A DNA stretch of 64,000 bases from Cyanobacteria bacterium REEB67 (GCA_018971775.1 JAGXAB010000016.1:28881-92880), one strand, 5' to 3'. Positions 55,218 to 64,000 are shown, numbered from the stretch's first letter. Translations and numbers: made by a program. The notes: generated from the letters alone by a model not told the origin.

Positions 55218-56492
55218 ATGCATATTGGCCTGTACCTTAGAATCTCTACCGCAATTGTGATGGTGTCTGCCTGCGGTCTTTCTCTGTCCGCCTGCAATCA
55301 CGTCGAGAAGCACGGAGGAGAAGCGCGTCCGGCAGCGCCTGCCGAAGTACGCCCGGTGAGCTTCTCGGCGGTGGCCGAGACTTCCACCTTCGTCGGCCTG
55401 TTGAAAAGTCGTAAGTCAGTCTCCATACGCCCCCGCGTCGAAGGTCATATTACTGAGATTTTCGTCCGCTCCGGTGACGTAGTCAAAGCCGGCAGCCGCC
55501 TGCTCGAAATCGATCCGAGCAAGGAGCGACAGGCTGTCGATACGACGGTTGCTACTTACGAATCTAATCGCGATGAGAAGCGCAATACAGAAGAGAAATT
55601 GATTTCGCTCAAGGCCGATCGCATGGTCAAAGTGGCTAATCTGGACTTTGCCAAAAGTCAGTACGAGCGCTACTCTGGATTGCGCCGCGAAGGTGCTGTC
55701 GCCCAGGAAAGCGTCGATCAATATCTGAACAACTACAAAGCCGCTCAAGCCGAATTGCGCAGTATAGATGCGCAAATCAAAGGTCAGCAGTCGGTGATTG
55801 ATAAAGCCGATAAGATGCTCAGTCAGTCGGCAGCCCAGACGCGTTTGGAGAGTGTACAACTGGGCTTTCATACGGTCGTCGCGCCATTTTCCGGTATCGT
55901 CGGTGACGTGCCGGTCAAGCTTGGCCAGTATGTAACATCGACGTCCGACCTCACCACCATTGATCAGGTCCGTCCGCTCGAAATCTATATCTACGTGCCG
56001 GCCGAGCAGGCGGTTCGTCTGCGCAAGGGCCTCACCGTCGCCATGTATGATTCAGGCGGCGAGGAAATCGGCCATTGTCCAATCAGCTTTGTTTCTCCAC
56101 AGGTCTCGGATCAGAATCAATCGGTGCTGGTCAAGGCCATTTACGCAAATGCTGATGAAAGGCTGCGCTCCAATCAGCAGGTGACGGCGAAGATCGTCTG
56201 GGAAAATAAGCAGCGCTTGATGGTGCCGACTAATGCTGTGGTCCATATCAGCGGTCAGGATTTCATTTTTACAGCGGTCACCGCCAGTGGTGGACAGTGC
56301 ACGGTCAAGCAGAAACCCGTCGTGCTCGGCGATATCGTAGATAATTCATATCTCGTTAAAGGCGGCTTGTCGGCCACTGATAAGATAGTCGTCTCTGATG
56401 TGCAGAATCTTTATGACGGCGCGCGAATCGATCCTAAAAGTCTCCACAATGAGGCTCTATCGGCTGGTTCCTCGAACGCGGCGGGGAATTAG
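55218..56492 (+). CDS. RND efflux periplasmic adaptor lipoprotein (AcrA/MexA type)
   Basis: I choose ATG 55218, which gives a compact lipoprotein signal ending in the lipobox LSAC (Cys26); an in-frame start at 55164 would only lengthen the N-region. The 424-residue product has the adaptor layout: VSIRPRVEGHITEIFVRSGD (lipoyl half), a coiled-coil hairpin (about 95-200: QYERYSGLRREGAVAQESVD), VVAPFSGIVGDVPVKLGQYV (second lipoyl half), then beta-barrel and membrane-proximal domains (VPTNAVVHISGQDFIFTAV). It links the RND pump encoded 8 bp downstream to an outer-membrane channel. No channel gene is in the window. Confidence 0.94.
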   Translation: MHIGLYLRISTAIVMVSACGLSLSACNHVEKHGGEARPAAPAEVRPVSFSAVAETSTFVGLLKSRKSVSIRPRVEGHITEIFVRSGDVVKAGSRLLEIDPSKERQAVDTTVATYESNRDEKRNTEEKLISLKADRMVKVANLDFAKSQYERYSGLRREGAVAQESVDQYLNNYKAAQAELRSIDAQIKGQQSVIDKADKMLSQSAAQTRLESVQLGFHTVVAPFSGIVGDVPVKLGQYVTSTSDLTTIDQVRPLEIYIYVPAEQAVRLRKGLTVAMYDSGGEEIGHCPISFVSPQVSDQNQSVLVKAIYANADERLRSNQQVTAKIVWENKQRLMVPTNAVVHISGQDFIFTAVTASGGQCTVKQKPVVLGDIVDNSYLVKGGLSATDKIVVSDVQNLYDGARIDPKSLHNEALSAGSSNAAGN

Positions 56493-56500
56493 GGCCAAGC

Positions 56501-59500
56501 ATGTTCGTCGACTTTTTTATCAAAAGACCGATCTTTGCCACGGTTTGCGCCCTGATTATCATCCTGGCCGGGGCCGTCAGCATCCCCACTTTGCCTCTGG
56601 CCGAATATCCGAATATTGCACCGCCCACGGTGTCGGTTACTTCTACATACACCGGTGCCAGTGCCGAGACTGTCGAGTCAGCGGTGACTACACCCCTCGA
56701 GCAGCAGATTAACGGTGCGCAGAATGTCAAATACATAACTTCGACTAGCGGCAATGACGGCACATCCACAATCAACATCGCCTTCGACCTGGAACGAGAT
56801 CTCGACCTGGCCGCCGTCGACGTGCAGAGCCGCGTTTCCGCGGTGGAAGGACGTCTACCGGAGGAAATCAAACGTACCGGCGTCACCGTTTCCAAAGTGT
56901 CGACAGCTTTCGTGCTGGCGATTGGTTTGGGATCTCTCGATGGTCGCTACAATAGTCAATTTCTCTCTAATTACGCCGATGTCTATATTAAGGATGCCCT
57001 GAAGCGGGTGAAAGGTGTAGGCGACGTGCGCATATTTGGCGAGCGTAAATATTCGATGCGCATCTGGCTCGATCCGCACAAATTAGCAAATAAAGGCCTG
57101 ACGCCGCAGGACGTAGTCGACGCCGTCAACGATCAAAATGTCCAGGTAGCAGCCGGTCAAATCGGTCAGGCGCCGCTGCCGAAGGACCAGATGTTTCAGA
57201 TGAGCGTGCGCGCTCGCGGTCGATTGAAAACGGCCGAAGAGTTTGAAAATATGGTCATTAAAAGTGGTAGCGACGGTCAGCTAATCAAGCTGAAAGATGT
57301 GGGCCGGGCTGAGCTTGGCGCCGAAGACTACCAGAACGTTGTCCGTTACCGCGGCCGCGAGGCCGTTGGCATAGGCATATTTCAAAGGCCGGGCTCAAAC
57401 GCCCTGGAAGTCTCGCAGGGTGTGCGCGATGCCATGAAACGTCTCTCCGAGCGCTTCCCGCCGGGCATTCAATACGACTTTGCCTTTGATACCACCCTTG
57501 CCGTGCGCGAGTCGATCAAGGAAGTTTTGATCACCTTGGCTCAGGCGATCGCCCTGGTTGTCCTGGTTATTTTCCTCTTCTTGCAGAGCTGGCGCTCGAC
57601 TCTGATCCCAATTTTTACCATCCCCGTTTCTCTTATCGGCACTTTTGCCGTGATGAAAATGCTCGGCTTTTCGATCAATACACTCACTTTGTTTGGTATC
57701 ACTCTTGCTACCGGACTGGTTGTCGACGATGCCATTGTCGTCATCGAAAACATCAGTCGCTATATCGCTGAAAAAGGTGTGGTCGGTGCTCCGGCCGCTT
57801 CCAAGGCCATGGCCGAGGTGACGGGCGCCGTCATCGCCATCTCGCTGGTGCTCGGCGCCGTCTTCGTACCGGTTGCATTTTTCCCCGGTACCACTGGTCA
57901 GCTCTACAAACAATTCGCCCTCACCATCGCCATTTCGGTGGCTATTTCCACTTTTAACGCCCTGACACTGACGCCGGCTCTTTCAGCCCTCTGGCTCCAG
58001 AAGGAGGGTAAGCCAAATCCGCTTTTCAAACCCTTCAACTGGTGCCTGGATACTTTGCGCAATGCCTACGGCAGTGCTCTTCGCCTCGTGCTCCGATTCA
58101 AACCTGTGGCCGTAATCGTTTTTGCCGGCCTTCTACTTTGTACTTTCTGGCTTTACAAAGCTGTTCCCTCCGCCTTCATCCCCAATGAAGATCAGGGCTA
58201 TTTCATCACCATTATTCAGGCACCACAGGGAGTGTCTCTCAACTACACCCTCAATGTTCTCAAAGAAATCGAGGTTGAGCTCGACAGATGCCCCGAGATA
58301 TCTTCATCATTTGGCATAGCCGGTTTCAGCTTCACCGGTACCAATCCAAACAACGGCATTGTCTTTTCCTCGCTCAAACCCTGGCCTGAACGCAAAGGGC
58401 GCGAGCACAGTCTGGACGGCATTATAGAGCGCGTGCGCGGGCCGCTCTCCGGTATCACCGCTGCAATGTGCATTCCTTTCAATCCGCCTTCGATTCAAGG
58501 CCTCGGTAACTTCGGCGGTTTTGCTTTTGAACTGCAGGATCTCTACAGCACCGACATCCAGCGCCTGGCCTCGGTCACCAAGGATATGATGATCAAAGGC
58601 AATCAAAACAAGGATTTGCGCGGCGTTTTTTCATCGTTTACGGCGAATAGCCCACAGCTGATCGCCGAGGTCCTCCGCGATCGTGCCCGTGCCCTGAACG
58701 TCTATCTCGCCGATGTTTTCAGCACCTTGCAGATTTTGCTCGGTTCTCAGTACGTCAATGATTTCGACCTGGGCAATCGCATCTACCGGGTGTATGTGCA
58801 GGGGGATCAGATCTTTCGCTCCAATCCCCAAAATCTTCAAGAATTTTATGTGCGTTCGCGCAGCGGGCAGATGATTTCGCTGGGCAATCTGCTCAAGGTC
58901 GAGCGCACCACTTCGCCCCAGACAATCAACCACTACAATTTATTTCGTTCTGCCGAGGTCAATGGCTCAGCTGCACCGGGAGTGAGTTCCGGAGAGGCAA
59001 TCGCCAAAATGGAAGAGCTGGCAGGTAGCGTATTGCCACAGGGCATGGGTTATGAATGGTCGGGCATATCGCTCGAAGAAAAGGAAAGCGGCCCGCAGAC
59101 GCTGATTCTCTTTGCTCTTGGTATCGTCGTTGTTTTTCTCGTTCTGGCGGCACAGTACGAAAGCTTCTTCGATCCGGTGATTATCTTGCTAGCTGTGCCC
59201 CTGGCTATGCTGGGCGCTCTGCTCGGTCAGTATCTGCGCGGTCTGGAAAATGACGTATTCTGTCAGATCGGTCTGGTTATGCTGGTTGGCCTGGCCAGTA
59301 AAAACGCAATTTTGATCGTCGAGTTTGCCAACCACTTGAAGGGTCAGGGCGAAGCGCCGCTCGAAGCGGTTGTGAAAGCCGCTCAGATAAGATTTCGACC
59401 TATTTTGATGACATCTCTGGCATTTATGATGGGTATTTTGCCGCTCGTCTTTGCCACCGGGGCCGGTGCCGGCTCGCGGCATTCACTTGGTACTGCTGTT

Positions 59501-59779
59501 TGTGGTGGCATGCTGGTATCGACTGTGCTGAGTCTCTTTTTTGTGCCGGTAATTTATTTGTTGATAGGCGATTTGCGCGATTTTCTCAAAGGCAAAAAGT
59601 CGAAGACTGGAATGCCGGTGCAGAATCCTGTCGTTTCCCGCGCCGATGCAGCTTCTGGTGCTCCTGTCGTTTCTCGCTTTGGCGCTCCCCTTGCTTCTCC
59701 TTCCTACGAAGCCGGTTCCGGGTCAGAGTCCGAGGCCTTATCTGGCAGCGACGGTGCGCCAGGTGGTGGAGTGATCTGA
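56501..59779 (+). CDS. RND multidrug efflux pump (AcrB/MexB, HAE1 type)
   Basis: A proton-driven inner-membrane exporter of hydrophobic drugs. The 1092 residues have the family layout of twelve helices and two large periplasmic loops. Signatures are FFIKRPIFATVCALIIILAG at the start, PLAEYPNIAPPTVSVTSTYT, TGLVVDDAIVVIENISRY in helix 4 with the two proton-relay Asp residues, GATTQLYK-like GTTGQLYKQFA, and the helix 10 block VMLVGLASKNAILIVEFAN. A hydrophilic Ser/Ala/Gly-rich tail of about 45 residues is longer than usual. It forms an operon with the adaptor gene; prfC follows 57 bp later. Confidence 0.96.
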   Translation: MFVDFFIKRPIFATVCALIIILAGAVSIPTLPLAEYPNIAPPTVSVTSTYTGASAETVESAVTTPLEQQINGAQNVKYITSTSGNDGTSTINIAFDLERDLDLAAVDVQSRVSAVEGRLPEEIKRTGVTVSKVSTAFVLAIGLGSLDGRYNSQFLSNYADVYIKDALKRVKGVGDVRIFGERKYSMRIWLDPHKLANKGLTPQDVVDAVNDQNVQVAAGQIGQAPLPKDQMFQMSVRARGRLKTAEEFENMVIKSGSDGQLIKLKDVGRAELGAEDYQNVVRYRGREAVGIGIFQRPGSNALEVSQGVRDAMKRLSERFPPGIQYDFAFDTTLAVRESIKEVLITLAQAIALVVLVIFLFLQSWRSTLIPIFTIPVSLIGTFAVMKMLGFSINTLTLFGITLATGLVVDDAIVVIENISRYIAEKGVVGAPAASKAMAEVTGAVIAISLVLGAVFVPVAFFPGTTGQLYKQFALTIAISVAISTFNALTLTPALSALWLQKEGKPNPLFKPFNWCLDTLRNAYGSALRLVLRFKPVAVIVFAGLLLCTFWLYKAVPSAFIPNEDQGYFITIIQAPQGVSLNYTLNVLKEIEVELDRCPEISSSFGIAGFSFTGTNPNNGIVFSSLKPWPERKGREHSLDGIIERVRGPLSGITAAMCIPFNPPSIQGLGNFGGFAFELQDLYSTDIQRLASVTKDMMIKGNQNKDLRGVFSSFTANSPQLIAEVLRDRARALNVYLADVFSTLQILLGSQYVNDFDLGNRIYRVYVQGDQIFRSNPQNLQEFYVRSRSGQMISLGNLLKVERTTSPQTINHYNLFRSAEVNGSAAPGVSSGEAIAKMEELAGSVLPQGMGYEWSGISLEEKESGPQTLILFALGIVVVFLVLAAQYESFFDPVIILLAVPLAMLGALLGQYLRGLENDVFCQIGLVMLVGLASKNAILIVEFANHLKGQGEAPLEAVVKAAQIRFRPILMTSLAFMMGILPLVFATGAGAGSRHSLGTAVCGGMLVSTVLSLFFVPVIYLLIGDLRDFLKGKKSKTGMPVQNPVVSRADAASGAPVVSRFGAPLASPSYEAGSGSESEALSGSDGAPGGGVI

Positions 59780-59836
59780 TTAAGTTTCATGGAGCGGGTG
59801 TTTTAGTTTATTATTGGTACGAGGTTAGAGCAGGTA

Positions 59837-61471
59837 GTGGCAACAGTTATGGGACCCGAATTGAACAGTGCGGTGGCGAGTGAGGCGCTCAGGCGTCGAA
59901 CTTTTGCGATTATTTCTCACCCCGACGCCGGCAAGACAACGCTTACCGAGAAGCTTCTGCTGTTTGGGGGAGCGATTCGCGAGGCCGGTCAGGTCAAAGC
60001 CAAGCGCTCTGCTCAGAACGCTACGTCTGACTGGATGGAGCTGGAAAAACAAAGAGGTATTTCGATTACCTCTACCGTCTTGCAATTTGAGTATAAAGAC
60101 CACTGTCTCAATCTGCTCGACACCCCAGGTCACGCCGATTTCAGTGAAGATACGTATCGCACTCTCGCTGCCGCCGACAACGCCGTCATGGTGATCGATG
60201 GTGGTAAAGGGATCGAAGAACGGACGCGCAAATTGTTCGAAGTCTGCCGTCTGCGTAAAATGCCGGTGCTCACTTTCATCAATAAGATGGATAGGCCCTC
60301 CAAAGATCCGCTCGAATTGCTGGACGAGATTGAGAAGGAATTTGGTTTGCAGACCTTTCCGGTCAATTATCCGATTGGCACTGGAGATTTGTTTAAAGGT
60401 GTAGTCGATAGACAAACGCGCAAGGTGCATCTATTCGAACGGACGACTGGCGGGCGCACCATTGGTGACACCACGACCCTTGAGCTTGATAATCCGAGCC
60501 TGCCCGGTCTGGTCGGTCTGAGCGTCTGGGCTGAATTCGAAGAATCGTTCAGTGTGCTTGACCAGTGCACGCCGGATTTTTCCGATGATGATTTTTTGAC
60601 TGGTAAAGTGACGCCGGTATTTTTCGGCTCGGCCGCGAACAATTTCGGCATCGAGCTTTTTCTCGATTACTTCGTCCGTTGCGGCTCGACACCACGCACC
60701 TTCGAGGCGAATGTCGGTCCGGTCGGGCCTGCCTATCCCGGCTTTTCCGGTTTTGTTTTCAAGTTGCAAGCCAATATGGATCCGCGTCACCGCGATTGTG
60801 TGGCCTTTATGCGCATTTGTTCCGGTGCCTTCGAGAAGGACGCCCAGGTCTATCACTCGCGCACCGGTAAGCAAATTCAGCTGGCACAGCCGAAAAAACT
60901 TTTTGGCTCGCAGCGCGAGACCATAGAAGATGCCTATCCCGGTGATGTGATTGGTCTAACCAATCCCGGTCTCTTCCTGATTGGTGATACCGTATCGAGC
61001 GAACGCAACCTTATCTTGCCTCCAATCCCGACTTTTGCGCCCGAAATCTTCGCCGGATTGCGTAACAACAAGCCATCCAAGTACAAGCAATTTCACAAGG
61101 GTATCAAGGCGCTTCAGGAAGAAGGAGCGATTCAAATTTTTCAAGACGCCAATCAAATGAGCAGCAATCCTATTCTCGCTGCCGTCGGAGCTCTGCAGTT
61201 CGAAGTTGTGCAATATCGACTGGAGTCCGAATACGACGTCGATACTTCGCTCGAACCTTTACCCTACACGATCGCTCGCTGGGTCGTCGGTGGCTGGGAT
61301 GTGCTGGATAAAGACAGTCGCTGGGGTGACAATACCGTGGTGATGGATTTGCTGGAGGAGCCGGTGATTCTTTTCAAGAGCGATTGGACTTTCAAGCGAT
61401 TTCAGGAAAAATTCCCCGAAATTATTCTTTCTAAAACTTCTTATCACTCGGGCGTTGACAGCGCTAATTAG
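59837..61471 (+). CDS. prfC: Peptide chain release factor 3
   Basis: A translational GTPase that removes RF1/RF2 from the ribosome after peptide release. The 544 residues are close to the family length. Motifs are the P-loop SHPDAGKTTLTEKLLLFGGA, the RF3-specific ATSDWMELEKQRGISITSTV, DTPGHADFSEDTYRTL (G3), NKMDRPS (G4), and the domain III end DVDTSLEPLPYTIARWV. The start is GTG 59837; ATG 59849 is also possible, both before the conserved region. It lies 57 bp after the RND pump gene and may be cotranscribed, though the functions are unrelated. Confidence 0.97.
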   Translation: MATVMGPELNSAVASEALRRRTFAIISHPDAGKTTLTEKLLLFGGAIREAGQVKAKRSAQNATSDWMELEKQRGISITSTVLQFEYKDHCLNLLDTPGHADFSEDTYRTLAAADNAVMVIDGGKGIEERTRKLFEVCRLRKMPVLTFINKMDRPSKDPLELLDEIEKEFGLQTFPVNYPIGTGDLFKGVVDRQTRKVHLFERTTGGRTIGDTTTLELDNPSLPGLVGLSVWAEFEESFSVLDQCTPDFSDDDFLTGKVTPVFFGSAANNFGIELFLDYFVRCGSTPRTFEANVGPVGPAYPGFSGFVFKLQANMDPRHRDCVAFMRICSGAFEKDAQVYHSRTGKQIQLAQPKKLFGSQRETIEDAYPGDVIGLTNPGLFLIGDTVSSERNLILPPIPTFAPEIFAGLRNNKPSKYKQFHKGIKALQEEGAIQIFQDANQMSSNPILAAVGALQFEVVQYRLESEYDVDTSLEPLPYTIARWVVGGWDVLDKDSRWGDNTVVMDLLEEPVILFKSDWTFKRFQEKFPEIILSKTSYHSGVDSAN

Positions 61472-61564
61472 ATCTGGAGTTTTTCAGCCGGTGCTCTGCT
61501 AAGCCTTTGCCGGGCTAGTTGGACAGCGTTTTGCCAAATATGAACAAATGGTTTGGAGCAGGCC

Positions 61565-61594
61565 TTGACAGATAATAGACGACCGGTCTAATAT
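61565..61594 (+). promoter_or_regulatory. Promoter with TetR-like operator upstream of the SDR gene
   Basis: TTGACA (61565-61570), an 18-nt spacer and TAATAT (61589-61594) make a strong sigma-70 promoter. The interrupted palindrome TAGAC-N5-GTCTA (61576-61590) fills the spacer and touches the -10 box, the layout of a repressor operator. No regulator gene is adjacent. Confidence 0.65.
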
Positions 61595-61690
61595 ATAAAT
61601 CACTGGGCGCGATTGATTCGCAGTCATCTCCCGGAGCTGCCATCAAATCAATTGAATGCCCCGACCAATATTAAGTCCAGGAGGACAAAA

Positions 61691-62467
61691 ATGACTGCTC
61701 TTCAAGAAAAAACAGCCCAGACATCATCCAAAAGATTAGCCGGCAAAATCGCCCTTGTCACAGGTGGTTCACGGGGTATCGGCGCAGCGATTGCTCTGAG
61801 ATTAGCTGCCGAAGGCGCGACGGTCGCCATCAGTTACAACAGTAATAAAACTGCAGCAGACAAAGTCGTGCAGCAGGTAAGCGAACTGGGCAGCAAAGCG
61901 ATTGCTGTCAAAGCGAATGCTTCGTCCAAAGAAGATAATGATGCTCTCATCGCTGAAATCAAGAAACTCGGCAAGGTCGATATTCTCGTAAATAATGCCG
62001 CTATATTCGAGGGTGGTCTCATCGATGCTGTCAATATCGATCAATATGACCGCTTGTTTGATACCAATGTAAGAGGTGTCGTGGCCACAACTATTGCCGC
62101 TCTGACCAATTTCAGCGATGGTGGTCGGATCATCAATATCTCTTCCGGAGCGGCCCGGGCCAATATGCCAGGCTTCAGCTTCTACGCTGCGACTAAGGGC
62201 GCCATGGAAGCTCTGACACGGGGATGGGCGCAAGACCTCGGCGCCAGGCAAATTACCGTCAACGCAGTCGCTCCTGGAGCGACTGTTACCGACATGATGG
62301 AGCAGGGCTTGCCTTCGGAAATGTTACCGATAATTGTCGAAAAAACAGCGCTTAAGCGTCTCGGCAAACCTGAGGACATCGCCGCTGCAGTTGCATTTCT
62401 CGCATCGTCCGATGGCGCTTGGATAACAGGGCGTGTCATTGACTGTGATGGTGGTCTCTCGTTTTAA
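61691..62467 (+). CDS. SDR-family NAD(P)-dependent oxidoreductase (FabG-like)
   Basis: I use ATG 61691, which has CAGGAGG 6 nt upstream; the open frame further upstream runs through the promoter. The 258-residue product is a classical short-chain dehydrogenase: cofactor motif TGGSRGIG (24-31), NNAA, catalytic Ser in INISSGAARAN, catalytic Tyr165 and Lys169 in YAATKGAME, and the C-terminal GAWITGRVIDCDGG. It resembles 3-oxoacyl-ACP reductases, but the substrate cannot be read from the sequence. A strong promoter with an operator suggests it is induced. A hairpin and two palindromic repeat copies follow it. Confidence 0.93.
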   Translation: MTALQEKTAQTSSKRLAGKIALVTGGSRGIGAAIALRLAAEGATVAISYNSNKTAADKVVQQVSELGSKAIAVKANASSKEDNDALIAEIKKLGKVDILVNNAAIFEGGLIDAVNIDQYDRLFDTNVRGVVATTIAALTNFSDGGRIINISSGAARANMPGFSFYAATKGAMEALTRGWAQDLGARQITVNAVAPGATVTDMMEQGLPSEMLPIIVEKTALKRLGKPEDIAAAVAFLASSDGAWITGRVIDCDGGLSF

Positions 62468-62485
62468 TCGATTTCGATTTAAATT
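62465..62485 (+). repeat. Palindromic element copy after the SDR gene
   Basis: TAATCGATTTCGATTTAAATT overlaps the TAA stop of the SDR gene. It matches the repeats at 42772-42958. Confidence 0.8.
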
Positions 62486-62540
62486 GTCAGCTGTTGAACA
62501 GCGAACAGACTGAAGGCGAAGGCTGCGCCTGAGGATTGAG

Positions 62541-62570
62541 AGGAGAATGGGGGCAACCTGTTCTCCTTTC
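62541..62570 (+). terminator. Terminator-like hairpin after the SDR gene
   Basis: AGGAGAA and TTCTCCT form a 7-bp stem around a 13-nt loop, followed by TTC. It lies 74 bp after the SDR stop. The T-tract is short. Confidence 0.5.
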
Positions 62571-62638
62571 AAGCATTGAAAAATGCGCCGGCGGCGCAAA
62601 GCTTACGTCTGGACTTATTCGTCTATCGTCATGAAGGA

Positions 62639-62659
62639 TAATCGATATCGGCTAAACTT
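62639..62659 (+). repeat. Palindromic element copy near the transposase-like gene
   Basis: TAATCGATATCGGCTAAACTT matches the repeat family of 42772-42958 with small changes at the right end. Confidence 0.7.
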
Positions 62660-62888
62660 TTGCCTCAGATCGATATCTGTCTACCTTTGTTTAAAACAGC
62701 CCACTTGCCCTGTCGTCCGTGCTCAAAAAATCTCCGCGCAGCGTTTTTCCCTCCTGAAAATAGATGCACTGAGTGCAGTTGCTCTTAACGGGTGCTGAAG
62801 CACGCCAGAGGACCAAGTCAGAGTCGGCTTTTCCAGCGGAGAAAAAGCTAGCAAGGAGATTTAGTTGAAGGTCGAATTTATTGTTTGT

Positions 62889-64000
62889 CTAAGAACTAGC
62901 TATCGGAACGAATATTTTCAGCTGAAGAGGCGAAATAAAAGCTTTCAATTCCGCTCGACTGATTTCTTTGTAGTCGAAGCAAGCTTCGAAGACTGAAATT
63001 GTTTTACCGCCTGCCTGTTTTTCCTGAGTTCTCCAGAAGTCAACTAGATAGAGCTGAACGTATTTACGGGACACACCCTGAAAGTGTTGTTTTATAAAAT
63101 TGATTGAGTCAGCGATAAAGGTTTTGGCTCGCTCTGTGATACCGATTGAGGTGCCTTGCGAAACAGGGGATTTTGGCTGATTGACTTTTGCATAGTTTTG
63201 TCCCGGCAAGGTACTTATCAGCCCATCGAGTTCAAGCATTGTCAATGCCGTTAGAATTTCGGATATTGGCTCGTTGATGGTGCTTACAAGCGTTTCAAGC
63301 TGGAGAGGCTTGTTCGTTAGCACAGCCAGAATTTTTTTCTGCAGGTGCGTCAGAGTTGCGTTCAAATGGTCTTCGAGATAGATCTCGGTGGTAGACTCTT
63401 GGTTGGCCTCAGAATCTGATTTTGAGGTCGTTGAGGTTGAATTATTTTGATCATCTTTGAATTGTTCAGCCTGCGCATCGACCTGGTCTCGCGCCATTGC
63501 TTCCATCGCGGCTTGCTCTTCAATCGCCGCTGTGTTCGCAGGCGTGCAGGTACTGCGTCTCATATATACATCGTTACAGGCGGAGGAATCAACTAATTCG
63601 AAATCGACTTCTGATTCCAGTTTGTGATATAGCGCTAGATCGATTTTTCTATCTATGGCCCATGTTGTTGAAACGGAAATTTTCAATAGTGTGGCAAACA
63701 TGTTGGCACTGAATGCATATCCTTTCTCCTTGAGATAAATCATGAACAGATAGGCTTTGGGAAGGCGAAGCTTACTGAAAAATTTGTACTCGGCTGTGAG
63801 CCACTTTATTGTGTTGCAATCACCGCATTTACCAAACCTCTCACCATACTTGTGATCGAAGTTGCAACCTCCGCACTTCAGGCAGGTTAAGCTTTTAATG
63901 GCTACAAGCATTTCCATTAGAACTTCAAACCAGCTTCCATCGTCAGGACATTTACTATTGAAGATTTGAAATTCTGCAAGCAACTCTTCCAGTGTGAGTT
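62889..64000 (-). CDS. IS1595-like zinc-ribbon protein with DprA-like winged helix, 5' truncated by window edge
   Basis: The frame is open to the right edge (LTLEE precedes the TTG at 63983), so the start lies outside. The N-terminal part resembles IS1595-family transposases: LTLEELLAEFQIF, zinc ribbon Cys pairs in TCLKCGGCNF and KCGDCNTIKWLTAEYKF, then LKISVSTTWAIDRKIDLALY. Instead of a DDE catalytic core there is a Ser/Asn/Gln-rich linker and a winged helix like that at the end of DprA (LTHLQKKILAVLTNKPLQLE, MLELDGLISTLPGQNYAKV). The last part again recalls the IS1595 C-terminus (HFQGVSRKYVQLYLVDFWRT). It looks like a transposase-derived DNA-binding protein, no longer a transposase. No terminal inverted repeats seen. 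Confidence 0.62.
   Translation of the reverse strand, partial: LTLEELLAEFQIFNSKCPDDGSWFEVLMEMLVAIKSLTCLKCGGCNFDHKYGERFGKCGDCNTIKWLTAEYKFFSKLRLPKAYLFMIYLKEKGYAFSANMFATLLKISVSTTWAIDRKIDLALYHKLESEVDFELVDSSACNDVYMRRSTCTPANTAAIEEQAAMEAMARDQVDAQAEQFKDDQNNSTSTTSKSDSEANQESTTEIYLEDHLNATLTHLQKKILAVLTNKPLQLETLVSTINEPISEILTALTMLELDGLISTLPGQNYAKVNQPKSPVSQGTSIGITERAKTFIADSINFIKQHFQGVSRKYVQLYLVDFWRTQEKQAGGKTISVFEACFDYKEISRAELKAFISPLQLKIFVPIASS

Larger units (their letters stand above)
62468..62888. other. Intergenic region with repeats and terminator
   Basis: About 421 bp between convergent genes. It contains most of one palindromic element copy (62465-62485), a second (62639-62659) and a terminator-like hairpin (62541-62567). 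The 71-codon frame at 62583 has no ribosome site and no recognisable product. Confidence 0.5.

Noticed and set aside
62583..62798. 71-codon plus-strand frame
   Set aside because: No ribosome site, no resemblance to a family, and it crosses a palindromic repeat copy.

Overview
This 64 kb window is a gene-dense chromosomal segment from a diderm bacterium with GC slightly above one half. Diderm features are an RND efflux pair with a lipoprotein adaptor, many Sec signal peptides and an exported KatG. Ser/Thr kinases with an HRDFTPDN loop, TPR proteins, a giant beta-helix adhesin and YchF would fit a non-photosynthetic cyanobacterial relative (Vampirovibrionia, Obscuribacterales-like). That placement is inference only. 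I saw no rRNA or tRNA gene, intact prophage or CRISPR array.

Layout. 1-6.4 kb: the end of a TPR protein, a PAS histidine kinase followed by a decayed response regulator, a small exported protein, an XRE/MmyB-type regulator and a GH5-like hydrolase. 6.7-10.4 kb: an unusual tandem double histidine kinase convergent with an OmpR-type regulator. 10.7-20.2 kb: exported catalase-peroxidase, glycerophosphodiesterase, a Gly/Tyr-rich exported protein, TPR proteins, a zincin-like protein and two divergent SGNH hydrolases. 20.2-27.0 kb: a compact minus-strand operon of two membrane Ser/Thr kinases, an MprF-like protein and a duplicated PDZ protein. 27.3-29.2 kb: an exported Pro/Gly-rich protein and YchF. 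29.6-35.2 kb: a metal-transport cluster (DUF5132-like protein, HMA2-like protein, P-type ATPase without CPC) followed by a two-component system. 35.5-41.7 kb: glutamate synthase with a poly-Ser tail, translationally coupled to an ammonium transporter, forming a nitrogen assimilation pair. 41.8-47.0 kb: a secreted protein, palindromic repeats, and a TetR regulator divergent from an EmrA/EmrB drug efflux pair. 47.0-54.6 kb: one giant secreted adhesin. 55.2-64 kb: RND efflux pair, release factor 3, an SDR oxidoreductase behind an operator-like promoter, and a transposase-derived protein cut by the right edge.

The strongest candidates for something new are: (1) the 1008-residue tandem kinase, in which the first half keeps the phospho-acceptor His but has a damaged ATP lid and the second half keeps the ATPase motifs but has lost the His; (2) a family of palindromic repeats (core AATCGATATCGATT) at two loci 20 kb apart; (3) a stand-alone secreted protein homologous to the C-terminal domain of the giant adhesin; (4) an IS1595-like protein with a DprA-like winged helix where the DDE core should be. 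All protein family names come from reading motifs; no database search was run.
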